NCBI GenBank assembly: GCA_012728315.1
Contig: JAAYFI010000031.1
Location: 1-64,000 of the forward strand
DNA: 64,000 nucleotides
Reading direction: 5' to 3'
DNA from: Gammaproteobacteria bacterium
Lineage (GTDB): Bacteria; Pseudomonadota; Gammaproteobacteria; Pseudomonadales; Pseudomonadaceae
Positions 51,414 to 60,697 of the stretch are shown one piece after another (position 1 is the stretch's first letter; every line of letters starts with the position of its first letter). The position numbers were made by a program, and so were the translations under genes. The notes below the pieces were generated by a model. The model searched no databases, was not told where the DNA came from, and saw only the letters and a list, made by a program, of their open reading frames with translations.

Positions 51414-51836
51414 TCAAACCTCGTCTTTATCCCCGCCTTGCGCCAGCTCTTGATTAACGCGCTCGTGGCTGTAAGTAATCTCAGTTTTACCATGCGGTGC
51501 AGGCTTGCCATCCGCCCCCATATTGACAAACACCATCCGCTCAATCGTTAAAATATTCTTATGGGTGATCTTATTGCGCACCACACAGCGCATCGTGATC
51601 GATGTGCGACCAAAAGCTGTGGCAGTAATCCCCAATTCAATAATATCGCTTTGCTTAGCTGAACTGACAAAGTTCACTTCTGAGATCAGCTTAGTCACCA
51701 CATTTTGATTACCCAACTGCACAATTGCATAAATTGCCGCTTCCTCATCAATCCAGCGCAATAAGCTACCGCCAAATAAGGTGCCATTGGGGTTTAAATC
51801 TTCTGGTTTGACCCATTTGCGTGTGTGAAAATTCAT
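51414..51836 (-). CDS. Hotdog-fold acyl-CoA thioesterase
   Basis: This is a 140-residue acyl-CoA hydrolase of the YciA/BFIT-like group. The motif NPNGTLFGGSLLRWIDEEAA (about 15-34) provides the catalytic acidic residue and the hotdog helix, and VNFVSSAKQSDIIELG follows. The C-terminal tail (about 125-140) is polar. It is a single gene with no informative partners; acyl chain preference is unknown. Confidence 0.88.
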   Translation of the reverse strand: MNFHTRKWVKPEDLNPNGTLFGGSLLRWIDEEAAIYAIVQLGNQNVVTKLISEVNFVSSAKQSDIIELGITATAFGRTSITMRCVVRNKITHKNILTIERMVFVNMGADGKPAPHGKTEITYSHERVNQELAQGGDKDEV

Positions 51837-51922
51837 TTCGATACCTCCTTATCAATATTGCATACAAGGCACCATAACAGCTCTGCAGTAACAGATGATC
51901 TGCTGCATAAGGCGCCTGATTC

Positions 51923-52543
51923 TTACTCTTGACAGAAATCCATATGATTGCGCTGATAAACCTCGGCTCCCATTGCCTGGATTTGCCCCTCGATCAGCGC
52001 TTCAAAGGGTTGTAACAGTGGCTTAAAGTCCAGCTCTGGCTCAAGAGTCGCCAGCGCATAACAAACCGCCTCAACTGTTGCTAACGCTTGTGCGCTTGGT
52101 GCTTTACGCAGACGATAGCGACCGCTAAAGCCGGCAGGTAAAGTCACTCGCGGTAGAGCTGCCAGCAGCGGATTGCAGTGCAAAATTTTCCGCGCTTTAC
52201 GCCAAGTGCCATCCGGCACCACTAACAATAAAGGTTGCTCACTTTCTTGATAGGCGCGCAGCTCTTGCGCCGACTCGCCTGGAAAGAGCAAGCACGCTTG
52301 ATAACCCGGCTGTTGGATATAGCGCTCAATATCATTTATCTGCTCAGCAACAATAAGCTGCACATTCTGTAAACCCAAAGCAACAAAACGTGCAGTATTT
52401 AAAGCATGTTTAGTCTCATCCGGATGCTGCACAACCAGCACTCGCGTGCGACTGGGCAAGCTTGGAATTAAAGCACACAAGCAGTATGCAAGTGGCCTCG
52501 CACATTGCTCGCAGCGCGGTCGAGACTGAGGTTTAGAGGTCAT
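51923..52543 (-). CDS. DTW-domain tRNA-uridine aminocarboxypropyltransferase
   Basis: DTW-domain proteins transfer the 3-amino-3-carboxypropyl group from SAM to uridine (acp3U) in tRNA. The 206 residues have an N-terminal cysteine cluster (11, 14, 21, 23; CEQCARPLAYCLC) that may bind zinc, and the name-giving motif PDGTWRKARK (Asp110, Thr112, Trp113). ATG 52543 is preferred over the in-frame TTG at 52552. It is a single gene. Whether it is the tRNA position-47 enzyme (TapT) is inference from family knowledge. Confidence 0.85.
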   Translation of the reverse strand: MTSKPQSRPRCEQCARPLAYCLCALIPSLPSRTRVLVVQHPDETKHALNTARFVALGLQNVQLIVAEQINDIERYIQQPGYQACLLFPGESAQELRAYQESEQPLLLVVPDGTWRKARKILHCNPLLAALPRVTLPAGFSGRYRLRKAPSAQALATVEAVCYALATLEPELDFKPLLQPFEALIEGQIQAMGAEVYQRNHMDFCQE

Positions 52544-52883
52544 TACACACAATCCATACTATTAAAATGATAGGCTGCAGTTGCTGATACAGTTCAACAG
52601 GCCAGCATCGTCCCTAAAACCTGTTCAGCACTGCTCCAGCGATTTAGGCTTACCATGGCAACCTACTGCAACCGATGCAACCCTGTCATGCCAAGCACTC
52701 AACAATGTTACCACCCTGTGTCGATGTGACTGCTCGTTTACAGCACCCTTTGGCATTCTCCCCGCGCTAAAGCACGGCGCTGGTCGCGCATTTGAGTCAG
52801 CTGGCAATATCTGCACAGACCTTTTTACCCCGCGGATTTAACCCCGTACACTAAACACCTGTATTTAAATTCCGAGCAGGCCT
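52544..52883. other. Intergenic region, no supported gene
   Basis: This is a 340-bp gap between divergent genes. Both strands hold a frame of 60-85 codons (52581-52841 plus, 52625-52816 minus), but neither has a Shine-Dalgarno or a recognisable domain. CAACAGG/CCTGTT arms at about 52596-52625 form a weak hairpin. CCCGCGCTAAAGCACGG near 52760-52776 resembles hairpins seen at ends of IS200/IS605-type elements. The promoters of both flanking genes must also be here. Confidence 0.4.
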
Positions 52884-53645
52884 GTGGACAGCATAATTTA
52901 CGAAGCGCTTGGCATTGGTTTATTACTGGGCACCCTTCTGGGCTTAACCGGCGCCGGTGGTTCATTAGTCGCGCTGCCCTTGCTACTCAGTTTACACCTG
53001 CCTTTACGTGATGCCGTCGGCGTTAGCCTCGGAGCAGTTGGCTTATCGGCGCTGATTGGGGCCGTGGGACGTTGGCGCGCGGGTGATGTGCACTTAACCC
53101 CTGTTATGCTACTGGCCGCCAGTGGCTTACCTGGCAGCTGGATTGGCCAACAACTGGGGCAATTAATCAGTGAGTTTTGGCTGGTGCTGGGCTTTTGTGT
53201 ACTGGTGCTGTGGTCGGCTTGGCGAATGTGGAGCAATGCTCGTTTACCTGAGCACATCAAAGACCAACCATTGCAGCGCGGCATGCTGGTCTTTATCGGC
53301 TTTTGGGTCGGCATACTTTCTGGACTTATGGGCGTAGGGGGTGGGTTTTTAATTGTGCCGGCGCTGCTCTGGTTTAGCCCGCTCTCGATGCTGGCTGCAA
53401 CCGCAACGTCCATGGCAGTGATCGCCCTTGTGTCGGGTGCCGGCTTCTTAATGTATCTCGGCACGGCGCAGCCGCCCGTACAGTTACTGACGGGTTTAAT
53501 CGCAGGTGGCGCATGCGGTGTCTTGCTCGGCAATAAACTCGCCACGCGCCTTGGAGGCCCCATACTGCAGCGTATTTTTGCCATTATGCTGCTGTCGGTC
53601 AGTTTATCTTTAGCAGCCCAAAAACTATTAAACCTGCCCTTTTAG
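52884..53645 (+). CDS. TauE/SafE-family sulfite/organosulfonate exporter-like permease
   Basis: This is a 253-residue inner-membrane protein with about eight helices in two repeats. The repeats open with GTLLGLTGAGGSLVALPLLL (17-36) and GILSGLMGVGGGFLIVPALL (about 140-159), the doubled Gly-rich motif of the TauE/SafE family. The start is GTG 52884 with AGCAGG upstream. The exported compound is not known, and no sulfur genes are adjacent. Confidence 0.87.
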   Translation: MDSIIYEALGIGLLLGTLLGLTGAGGSLVALPLLLSLHLPLRDAVGVSLGAVGLSALIGAVGRWRAGDVHLTPVMLLAASGLPGSWIGQQLGQLISEFWLVLGFCVLVLWSAWRMWSNARLPEHIKDQPLQRGMLVFIGFWVGILSGLMGVGGGFLIVPALLWFSPLSMLAATATSMAVIALVSGAGFLMYLGTAQPPVQLLTGLIAGGACGVLLGNKLATRLGGPILQRIFAIMLLSVSLSLAAQKLLNLPF

Positions 53646-53681
53646 CTCTCGGAGCTTGTCTTAGCCGTGCTCACTGCACAT

Positions 53682-54107
53682 TTACAAGCGCAAACTGCTG
53701 TCGCGCTCCCAAACACAGCGCACGGATAAATCTCCAGTATTAGGCTGGTCATCATAATGTTCCGACTCCCAACGAAAGGTATGCATACCATTGGTTTCGG
53801 TTTCCAAATGCACAACAGCACTGGCCCAACACATGCGCTTTAGCAAGTTTTCAAAGTGTTGAATCCATAAAGCCCATTCATACTCAATGGAGCGGTAGCT
53901 GCTACCAAAATGGATCACCTGTGATTGCGTCATGGTATTGTCTAACGCACTGCAAGCAAATAAATCACGGTGAAATAATTCCCAGCCATCAGCTTCAGGT
54001 AATGCTTGAATTGCCTGCACATTGATCTGGCTGCGCTGGCGCTGCTGCTGCGCATCCGTCACAGGCCAGTCACGAATACAGCCATAAACGATAGACTCCG
54101 ACTCCAC
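53682..54107 (-). CDS. Conserved-looking protein of unknown function
   Basis: This is a 141-residue soluble protein without signal peptide or membrane segment. It is rich in Trp/His and aromatic residues, with notable stretches YGCIRDWPV near the start, QVIHFGSSYRSIEYEWALW in the middle, and VVHLETETNGMHTFRWE near the end. I recall similar short proteins in other pseudomonads but no function. The start is GTG 54107, with GGGAG 7 nt upstream. It is a single gene, convergent with the TauE-like permease. Confidence 0.7.
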   Translation of the reverse strand: MESESIVYGCIRDWPVTDAQQQRQRSQINVQAIQALPEADGWELFHRDLFACSALDNTMTQSQVIHFGSSYRSIEYEWALWIQHFENLLKRMCWASAVVHLETETNGMHTFRWESEHYDDQPNTGDLSVRCVWERDSSLRL

Positions 54108-54232
54108 GCGTATCTCCCATTAATTCTCAGGCTGCGTTCTATCACGCTCAGGCAGAAAAAACCAACCTGACACCCCTAAAGTCTATATTGATCGCTATTT
54201 TGTGCGCAGCCACACAGTTCAGTCCAAGCGCC

Positions 54233-55555
54233 CTACTCGCGGTGCACAGGTAAGCTAACAGCAACGCGAAGACCACCTAAAGGGCTATCTTGCAGCTGCA
54301 CTGTGCCCTCTAAAGCCTCAACAATATCTCGCACAATACCCAGACCTAAACCATGTCCTGCACTGCTCTCATCTAAACGCGAACCGCGACGTTGCACCTG
54401 CTCACGCTGACTGTCGGCAATACCTGGGCCGTCATCATCAACTCGCACACAATAGTGAGCACCTTGCTGCTCAATACTCAGCTCAACGCAACTATCGGCC
54501 CACTTGCATGCGTTATCCAGCAGATTACCCAACATCTCAAGTATATCGTCACGCTCATAGGGCAAGCGCAATCCGGCAGGCGCTTGCCAGGTTAAAGTCA
54601 GCACCTCGCCATGCACCCGATTCATCAGCTGAAACAAACCGGGTAACTCTTCAGCGCAGTCAAAAAAAGCGCCAGGCAATGCCTCTCCCGATAAGCGTGC
54701 TCGTGTCAATTCACGCGTTATCCGCTGCTCGATATGCTCCAGTTGCTCCTGTAAGAGCGCCAGCAACTCTGGCTGGCGCCGCAACTCCTCGCGCTGCAAG
54801 ACACTCATCAGCACCGCTAAAGGCGTCTTTAAAGCGTGGCCTAGATTGCCGAGACTTTTACGTGAGCGCTGCAGGTTTTTTTCCGTATGTGCAAGTAAGC
54901 GATTAATTTGCTGCACCAAGGGCTGCAGTTCAGGTGGCGCATCCAGCTGCAATTGACTGCGCTGTCCTTGCTGTAACTGCTCTATTTGTATCCGAGTTTG
55001 CTCAAGCGGCTGCAGCGCTCGACGAATCAGTTGACGCTGCAACAGTAAAGTCAGCAGCAAAGCCAGCACACCTAAGCCAATGCCAATCAACTGTGCTTGT
55101 TTGAAGATTGCTAACGCAGGACTGTAGTCATGGGCAACCGTTACTTTAATATCGGTTTTATAGCGTCGATACTGCCCCTGATACAGCAACAACTGCTGCT
55201 CTTCGGGCCCAGCTCTGAGCTGATCAGAGAAGCCCATGCGCTCAACTTTAGGCATTTCAAAGTCCCACAGCGAACGTGAGCGCCAGCGTTGCTGAGCAAA
55301 CTCAATAACAAAGTATTGGCCTGAAAAAGGTTTTAAAAACACTGCGTCATGGTGGCGGCTGTTTAATTCTATGCCCTGCGGCCCTTTGACTAAGGCTGCC
55401 AGTAGACTTTCCGCCTGCGTTTGCAAGTTATGCTGCATATGTTGACGTAAACCACGATCAACAACCCATAAACCAACTTGAGCCAGCAACAGCCCCATAA
55501 CAATTAACAGCATGGCTAAACTGAATGTCAGTTGGCGCTGGATCGAGTGTTTCAC
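54233..55555 (-). CDS. Sensor histidine kinase
   Basis: This is a 440-residue membrane kinase. TM1 is about 10-32 and TM2 about 155-175, flanking a periplasmic sensor region of roughly 120 residues. A HAMP-like linker follows, then the H box [14 protein letters not shown] (His240). The N box is in DNACKWA, and the G boxes are DDGPGI and GHGLGLGIV. The GTG start overlaps the regulator stop (GTGA). It resembles PhoQ/PmrB-like kinases that sense envelope or cation conditions. The two PepSY proteins upstream are likely functional partners. Confidence 0.92.
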   Translation of the reverse strand: MKHSIQRQLTFSLAMLLIVMGLLLAQVGLWVVDRGLRQHMQHNLQTQAESLLAALVKGPQGIELNSRHHDAVFLKPFSGQYFVIEFAQQRWRSRSLWDFEMPKVERMGFSDQLRAGPEEQQLLLYQGQYRRYKTDIKVTVAHDYSPALAIFKQAQLIGIGLGVLALLLTLLLQRQLIRRALQPLEQTRIQIEQLQQGQRSQLQLDAPPELQPLVQQINRLLAHTEKNLQRSRKSLGNLGHALKTPLAVLMSVLQREELRRQPELLALLQEQLEHIEQRITRELTRARLSGEALPGAFFDCAEELPGLFQLMNRVHGEVLTLTWQAPAGLRLPYERDDILEMLGNLLDNACKWADSCVELSIEQQGAHYCVRVDDDGPGIADSQREQVQRRGSRLDESSAGHGLGLGIVRDIVEALEGTVQLQDSPLGGLRVAVSLPVHRE

Positions 55556-56226
55556 TGCGGCGCGTCCTCACCGGCGAAACGGTAGCCTTGACCTCGACGC
55601 GTTTCAATCACTGTGCGGCCTAATTTGCGACGCAAATGATTGACATGCACCTCTAACACGTTGGAATCGCGCTCGCTTTCACCATCGTATAAATGTTCCG
55701 CCAAGTGACTTTTTGATAACACCTGCCCAGGGTGCAACATAAAATAACGCAGCAAGCGAAACTCTGCGCCGGTTAATTCAATCTCCTGGCCTTGATTATG
55801 CACCACCTGCCGAGCTTCATCTAAGCGCAACCCGGAAGCACTTAAATGACTCTGATTGGCAAAGCCATGGCTGCGTCTGAGCAACGCTTGCACCCTTAGA
55901 TACAACTCTTCGTGATGAAAAGGTTTCGTGAGATAGTCATCAGCACCCGCTTTTAAGCCATCAATGCGCTCACTCCATGCACTACGCGCTGTTAAAATCA
56001 ATACCGGCGTGTTAACAGCCGCAGCGCGCCATTGCCTCAACACCTCTAAGCCTGGCAAACCAGGCAAACCTAAATCGAGAATAATTAAATCATACGGCTC
56101 AACTGCACCTTGATAAGCGGCATCACGCCCATCGGTTAGCCAATCAACGGCATAACCCAGCTGTTGTAATCCCGCACACAGCTCATCAGCCAGAGCGACA
56201 TTGTCCTCAACCAATAATAGCCGCAT
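55552..56226 (-). CDS. OmpR-family response regulator
   Basis: This is a 224-residue regulator with a receiver domain (Glu7-Asp8, phosphoacceptor Asp51 in ILDLGLPG, Lys101 in LTKPF) and a winged-helix DNA-binding domain (about 130-220; [14 protein letters not shown] and RGQGYRF). Its ATG at 56226 shares one base with the PepSY gene stop (TGATG). It acts with the kinase encoded next. Its targets, probably including its own operon, are not visible. Confidence 0.93.
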   Translation of the reverse strand: MRLLLVEDNVALADELCAGLQQLGYAVDWLTDGRDAAYQGAVEPYDLIILDLGLPGLPGLEVLRQWRAAAVNTPVLILTARSAWSERIDGLKAGADDYLTKPFHHEELYLRVQALLRRSHGFANQSHLSASGLRLDEARQVVHNQGQEIELTGAEFRLLRYFMLHPGQVLSKSHLAEHLYDGESERDSNVLEVHVNHLRRKLGRTVIETRRGQGYRFAGEDAPQ

Positions 56227-56534
56227 CAATCATCCTCATCGTCCTCTAAAAGCTCACCGCTACTGGCATCAAACTTCAATTCCCGTACTTGCCCAGTCAC
56301 GGTGACCAGTTCAATTTCATAAATATAGCGTCCATGTTTCTCTTCCAACTCCACCTCCAGCAAGCGCGCTTTAGGGTGCCGTTCTAAAGCACGCTCAATA
56401 AATGTTTGCGAAGCTAAAATCTTACCGGCTTGGCGCAGCTCTAAGGCCTCATCTTGGCTTAAATCATGCGCCGCAACTTGGCCTGCAGCCAGCCCAAGCA
56501 CAGTAAAGCACGCATACAATCTGCGCTTAAACAT
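56226..56534 (-). CDS. PepSY-domain periplasmic protein (second copy)
   Basis: This is a 102-residue precursor with a signal peptide (cleavage after AAA, about 22) and one PepSY domain: [21 protein letters not shown], then the hallmark [16 protein letters not shown] and [15 protein letters not shown]. It is clearly a paralogue of the preceding gene: both carry the ELEE-x2-GRYIY core and an Asp-rich end. The start overlaps the stop of that gene by one base (TAATG). Confidence 0.88.
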   Translation of the reverse strand: MFKRRLYACFTVLGLAAGQVAAHDLSQDEALELRQAGKILASQTFIERALERHPKARLLEVELEEKHGRYIYEIELVTVTGQVRELKFDASSGELLEDDEDD

Positions 56535-56842
56535 TAGTCATCCTGTTGATTTTTAAGAATTTCTGCAGTTGTCGCATCCATCTCAATTTCCCACTTCTGG
56601 CCTTGATCATCCCGCACATCCACTTGATAAATATATCGTCCGTAAGATTCCTCAAGCTCAGTATCCAGTATGCTTGCATTAGGATGCTGTGCCAATGCGG
56701 CTTCATTGAGTTTGTCGAACGACAAAATTGCCCCTGAAGTGCTTAATTCAACAATTTTTGCAGGACTCACATCCTTCGCTTGCACGGCACTCACACCCAT
56801 CAGTAAAGCCGCAGACACACATAATGCTGTTAAAGTTTTCAT
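56534..56842 (-). CDS. PepSY-domain periplasmic protein (first copy)
   Basis: This is a 102-residue precursor with a signal peptide ending near VQA (22). The PepSY domain has KIVELSTSGAILSFDKLNEAA, ELEESYGRYIYQVDV and EMDATTAEILKNQQDD. It is the first gene of the four-gene unit PepSY-PepSY-regulator-kinase, all joined by 1-4 nt overlaps. PepSY domains are linked to protease inhibition or signal input in the periplasm; here they may tune the kinase, which is inference. ATG 56842 is chosen over upstream codons because it starts the signal peptide. Confidence 0.88.
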   Translation of the reverse strand: MKTLTALCVSAALLMGVSAVQAKDVSPAKIVELSTSGAILSFDKLNEAALAQHPNASILDTELEESYGRYIYQVDVRDDQGQKWEIEMDATTAEILKNQQDD

Positions 56843-57101
56843 TATTGATTCCTCATTCAAAGTAGATCGACATACAGCGATTGCCCGCCGACACTGCATA
56901 AACTACAGAAACCAGCTTAATTGAAACTGAAAACATACCGCATGCAACAGAGGCCGATACCCAGCCAACCCCCTTGGACTTGGCATTCCTGATAAACTGT
57001 GAGCAGTTAGGTTTACCCCTTATGGACGGTCGTATCAAAAACCTTAAAGAATGTATCTGCGCATCAGCACTCCCTTTACTGCATATTCCTGAGAGGCACC
57101 C

Positions 57102-59912
57102 ATGTGGCCATCCAGACAAACATTTAAGCCGTTATGGTCTAGCCGCTTAGCTCGTAGCTTCTTGCTTTTACTGCTCGTACTGAGCGCAGTGGTACTCTCT
57201 CTGCCCTACGCACTACCTTGGCTATTGCAAAAACAAGGCATTGAGTTTCACTGGAAAAATCCACAATGGCATTACAACGGCTTTAGTGTTGCACAACTGC
57301 ATCTCAGCCTACCCGCTGACGATGCTGAACCCCATCAATTAAAAATGGAGAATGTGCGCATTCAATGGGCATGGCATGCCTTTCCCATCCAGCACTTACA
57401 AGCGGCACGCGTACACATACAGTGGCCTATCAACACCAACACCTCGACCGCTCAGGAGTCCAGCTTTACCTTATCTGATGCGGTATTAAAGTGGTTACCA
57501 CAGCACGTTGAACTGCAGCAGATTGATGCCAAACTTGCGGGTCTAGGGCACTTACAAGGCGCTCTGCAGATACAAGCCAGTGCGCAAGGAAAACTCTGGC
57601 AACCCCGTTTTCTTCACACTCAACTCAGGCTAAACAACCTACAAGGGGATTGGCTCAATGCTATCCCTACAGAGTTCCAGCCCACTCAGTTCAACGTACA
57701 AATCACCACTCATCCCGACCATCAAGACACTGCCAATAACCAACAGCGGCTCACCATTGATCTGCACAGCCAAGGCGCAATGCGGCTGCAGCTCAATGGC
57801 TTGTTAGAATTACAGCAAGAACCCAGCTGGCAAGGCGCTCTGAACAACGCGCAGCTCTTTGTCCAGTTGGGCGCACTGACACACCCCAACTTACAGGCTC
57901 AAGCACTGCAAGCCCGCCTCTATTTCTCTGGGTATGCTGATAACCAACACTTTAGCTTGCGCCTTCACGAGCACTCCAACTTAGAAGCACAGCAGTTGCA
58001 CATCCCCCAGATTGCCACCGCGAATAAAATAACAGTGCCACTGGCAGGTCTTCATCTGGAGGGCTTGAGCCAAACACCTCACACCTTAACAATACAAGCG
58101 CCACTGCATGCCGAGCTTGAACAGCTCAGCGCAGCACAGCTGCACAAGCAAGACTGGACCTTCAATGGCACCATCAATGGATCCCTGCCACAACTCGAAC
58201 TCACGGGCAATCTGACAGGCGAACAGGGTTTGGCGCTCAGCAGCCTGCTGCAACTGCACAACAACTCGGCACAAGGACACCTCAGGTTAGAAGAGATCGT
58301 TTTTAGTGGTTCTGGCAATCCACTGCAACGCACCTTCAGTCAATGGCCAGAAGCAATGTCTTTAAAGAGCGGACGGCTACGCAGCCAAATCAACTTTAAT
58401 CTACCGCAAGACGCCCCTGCCCAGCTCGCGTTCAGCACCAGCGCGAACGGACTGAACGGCAGCATCGGCAACAGTCAGCTAAAAAACCTCAACTTTGAGC
58501 TCGGTGCTCAATTCGACGTGCAACGCGCACAAGACTGGCAGGCGACTCTGCGTGATGGTCAATTCTCAATGCAACTGGAGGCTCTTACAGATCCCGCATT
58601 AACGGCTCAACGACTGCAAGCCAACGCCCACTTTAGCGGCCAAGTAACCCCGACAGACTTAACCCTGCATCTCGATAAAAACACCCATTTGACCGCCTAT
58701 AATGTGCAGCTCGCGGATACTGCTAAGGCCCAGCACCTGGTTATGCAACTGCCTGACCTGCGCCTGCAAGGAGACATTAGCGAAATCTACACACTAGAAG
58801 CACACAGCCCCGTTAATGTGCACATTGAAAAACTCAGCGCAGATGCATTGCACAGCCAAAATTGGGATTTCAGCGGCACACTCAAAGGCCCATTAGCCCA
58901 GCTCAGCTTGAGCGGTGATCTGCGCAGTGAATACGGCCTCAGCTTAAACAGTCAACTTCGCCTGCTCAAAAGCTCAGTCCAAGGTCAGGCCACGCTTAAA
59001 GAAATATTTTTTAAGGCCGGCAACCCGCTACAAAAAAGTTTTAAAGACTGGCCAGAGCTGGTGACCTTGACCAGCGGCCGCTTACGCAGCCAGATCGACT
59101 TCCGTCAGTCTGAACAGCAGCCATTGCAGCTGACGTTGAAGGGGGATGCCAGCGGATTAAGCGGTATTATCAACCGCAGTGAACTTAAAAACCTCAGTTT
59201 GGACTTTAGCGCACTATTAGCAGGAGACAGCCTCTCCCTCGATGTACCCCAGTTAAGCATTGAGCAGCTTGACCCTGGTATTCCCCTTGGGCCTCTTCAA
59301 CTCAGTCGCGCCCATTATCGCACCGCTATACATACTCCACTGCAAGGCATTGCCGACTGGCAACACATCGAAGCACAGCTGCTTAATGGCCGCATTTGGC
59401 TCAACGCCCAACAACTCGACTTAAGCCATAAACAAAAACTACTGCTGCATATTGAAGGGTTGGAACTGCAAGAACTGTTTAAGGTCTATCCAGCAGAAGG
59501 ACTCGCGGGTAACGGCATTATTGATGGACAACTGCCGCTGTACCTTGATCATGACTCTCTATATATTGAAGGAGGTCAATTACAGGCAAGAGCACCTGGA
59601 CAGTTGCAGTTTCAATCGCCAAAAATTCAAGCATTAGGAGACAGTAACCCCGCCATGCGTATCGTGGCTGATGCTTTAGATGATTTTCACTTCGAGCAAC
59701 TACGCAGCGGCGTAAGTTACGATGAATCCGGTAAATTGTTACTTAATGTCCGCCTAGAAGGACAAAATCCAGACATTGAAAAAGGACGACCCATTCACTT
59801 AAACATTAATCTTGAAGAAGATATTCCCGCACTGCTCGCCAGTATCCAGCTCAGCGGACAGGTCAGCGAAGTCATTCAACAGCGTGTTCGAGAACGCCTC
59901 GAAAAACGTTAA
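57102..59912 (+). CDS. ydbH: YdbH-like intermembrane phospholipid transport protein (AsmA-like)
   Basis: This is a 936-residue protein with one N-terminal inner-membrane anchor (about 17-40) and a long periplasmic beta-rich body of the AsmA/TamB-like superfamily. These proteins form a hydrophobic groove for phospholipids between the membranes. The YdbH call rests on overall layout and on the adjacent YnbE and YdbL genes. Residues about 244-475 and 480-712 are similar to each other in order, an internal tandem duplication of about 235 residues. ATG 57102 is preceded by GAGAGG. Confidence 0.85.
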   Translation: MWPSRQTFKPLWSSRLARSFLLLLLVLSAVVLSLPYALPWLLQKQGIEFHWKNPQWHYNGFSVAQLHLSLPADDAEPHQLKMENVRIQWAWHAFPIQHLQAARVHIQWPINTNTSTAQESSFTLSDAVLKWLPQHVELQQIDAKLAGLGHLQGALQIQASAQGKLWQPRFLHTQLRLNNLQGDWLNAIPTEFQPTQFNVQITTHPDHQDTANNQQRLTIDLHSQGAMRLQLNGLLELQQEPSWQGALNNAQLFVQLGALTHPNLQAQALQARLYFSGYADNQHFSLRLHEHSNLEAQQLHIPQIATANKITVPLAGLHLEGLSQTPHTLTIQAPLHAELEQLSAAQLHKQDWTFNGTINGSLPQLELTGNLTGEQGLALSSLLQLHNNSAQGHLRLEEIVFSGSGNPLQRTFSQWPEAMSLKSGRLRSQINFNLPQDAPAQLAFSTSANGLNGSIGNSQLKNLNFELGAQFDVQRAQDWQATLRDGQFSMQLEALTDPALTAQRLQANAHFSGQVTPTDLTLHLDKNTHLTAYNVQLADTAKAQHLVMQLPDLRLQGDISEIYTLEAHSPVNVHIEKLSADALHSQNWDFSGTLKGPLAQLSLSGDLRSEYGLSLNSQLRLLKSSVQGQATLKEIFFKAGNPLQKSFKDWPELVTLTSGRLRSQIDFRQSEQQPLQLTLKGDASGLSGIINRSELKNLSLDFSALLAGDSLSLDVPQLSIEQLDPGIPLGPLQLSRAHYRTAIHTPLQGIADWQHIEAQLLNGRIWLNAQQLDLSHKQKLLLHIEGLELQELFKVYPAEGLAGNGIIDGQLPLYLDHDSLYIEGGQLQARAPGQLQFQSPKIQALGDSNPAMRIVADALDDFHFEQLRSGVSYDESGKLLLNVRLEGQNPDIEKGRPIHLNINLEEDIPALLASIQLSGQVSEVIQQRVRERLEKR

Positions 59913-59926
59913 TACAGGAGGTATTT

Positions 59927-60118
59927 ATGCGTACCAACCTTTTTTTAAGTGTTTTTGCACTGGCGCTACTCAGCAGCGCTTGCACCCCTACAGTGCAATT
60001 AGCAGCACCCAGCGAGCCAATTAATATCAATTTGAATGTAAAAATTGAACATGAAATTTATATCAGAGTTGATAAAGCGCTTGATAATATTCTCGATGAA
60101 TCCAGTGGCTTATTCTAA
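59927..60118 (+). CDS. ynbE: YnbE-like outer-membrane lipoprotein
   Basis: This is a 63-residue lipoprotein with lipobox LSSAC (Cys19). The mature part, TPTVQLAAPSEPININLNVK, followed by IEHEIYIRVDK, is the characteristic YnbE beta-strand segment thought to pair with the C-terminal end of YdbH to complete the bridge at the outer membrane. A strong AGGAGG precedes ATG 59927, and the gene lies 14 nt after ydbH. Confidence 0.9.
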   Translation: MRTNLFLSVFALALLSSACTPTVQLAAPSEPININLNVKIEHEIYIRVDKALDNILDESSGLF

Positions 60119-60128
60119 GGAGCACAGC

Positions 60129-60476
60129 ATGACTATTCGTAAATTTTTAATGCCTTTTTTACTGGTAACGAGCCTTCTTAGCACAACAGTACTGGCCATG
60201 GACCTGAATGCAGCAATGAACGGCCTCAGCCAAGCAAAAGCAGCGGGCTTACTGGGCGAGCAACCCAACGGCTATTTGGGGGTGGTTACAGCGCAAGGTG
60301 ATGCGGCTGAAATCGCTCGCTTAATCAATGAGGCGCGTCGTGCTGAATATCAACGCTTGGCCAAAGGTAACAATATCCAGCTCAGTGATGTGGAAACCAT
60401 GGCCGGAAAAAAAGCACTGGAGAAAACACCAGCAGGTCAATATATTCAGCTCAATGGTAAGTGGCTGAAAAAGTAA
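60129..60476 (+). CDS. ydbL: YdbL (DUF1318) periplasmic protein
   Basis: This is a 115-residue protein with a signal peptide (cleavage after VLA, about 23). DUF1318 features are LGEQPNGYLGVV, EIARLINEARRAEYQRLA and KTPAGQYIQLNGKW. In other bacteria ydbL follows ydbH-ynbE, and the protein is thought to modulate the YdbH-YnbE complex. TAAGGAGC precedes ATG 60129; the frame open before it overlaps ynbE and is not used. Confidence 0.9.
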   Translation: MTIRKFLMPFLLVTSLLSTTVLAMDLNAAMNGLSQAKAAGLLGEQPNGYLGVVTAQGDAAEIARLINEARRAEYQRLAKGNNIQLSDVETMAGKKALEKTPAGQYIQLNGKWLKK

Positions 60477-60576
60477 CAAAACACTTATTTTCTAGAATTT
60501 ATTCTGCATAACCTTCCAGATTTCAAATACTTAGGGTATAGTCTGTTTCGTTTTCACGCACTGCATGAAAACACTG

Positions 60577-60654
<78 letters not shown>

Positions 60655-60663
60655 TATAAATCA

Positions 60664-60697
60664 AAGGGTTACAGCTTTTAGTTGTAACCCTTTTTTA
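60664..60697 (+). terminator. tRNA-Pro terminator
   Basis: AAAGGGTTACA pairs perfectly with TGTAACCCTTT around GCTTTTAGT, followed by further T residues. This is a clear rho-independent terminator. Confidence 0.9.

Noticed and set aside
52581-52841. 86-codon plus-strand frame and 63-codon minus-strand frame in the same gap
   Set aside because: No ribosome-binding site, no recognisable family, and mutual overlap; treated as non-coding.
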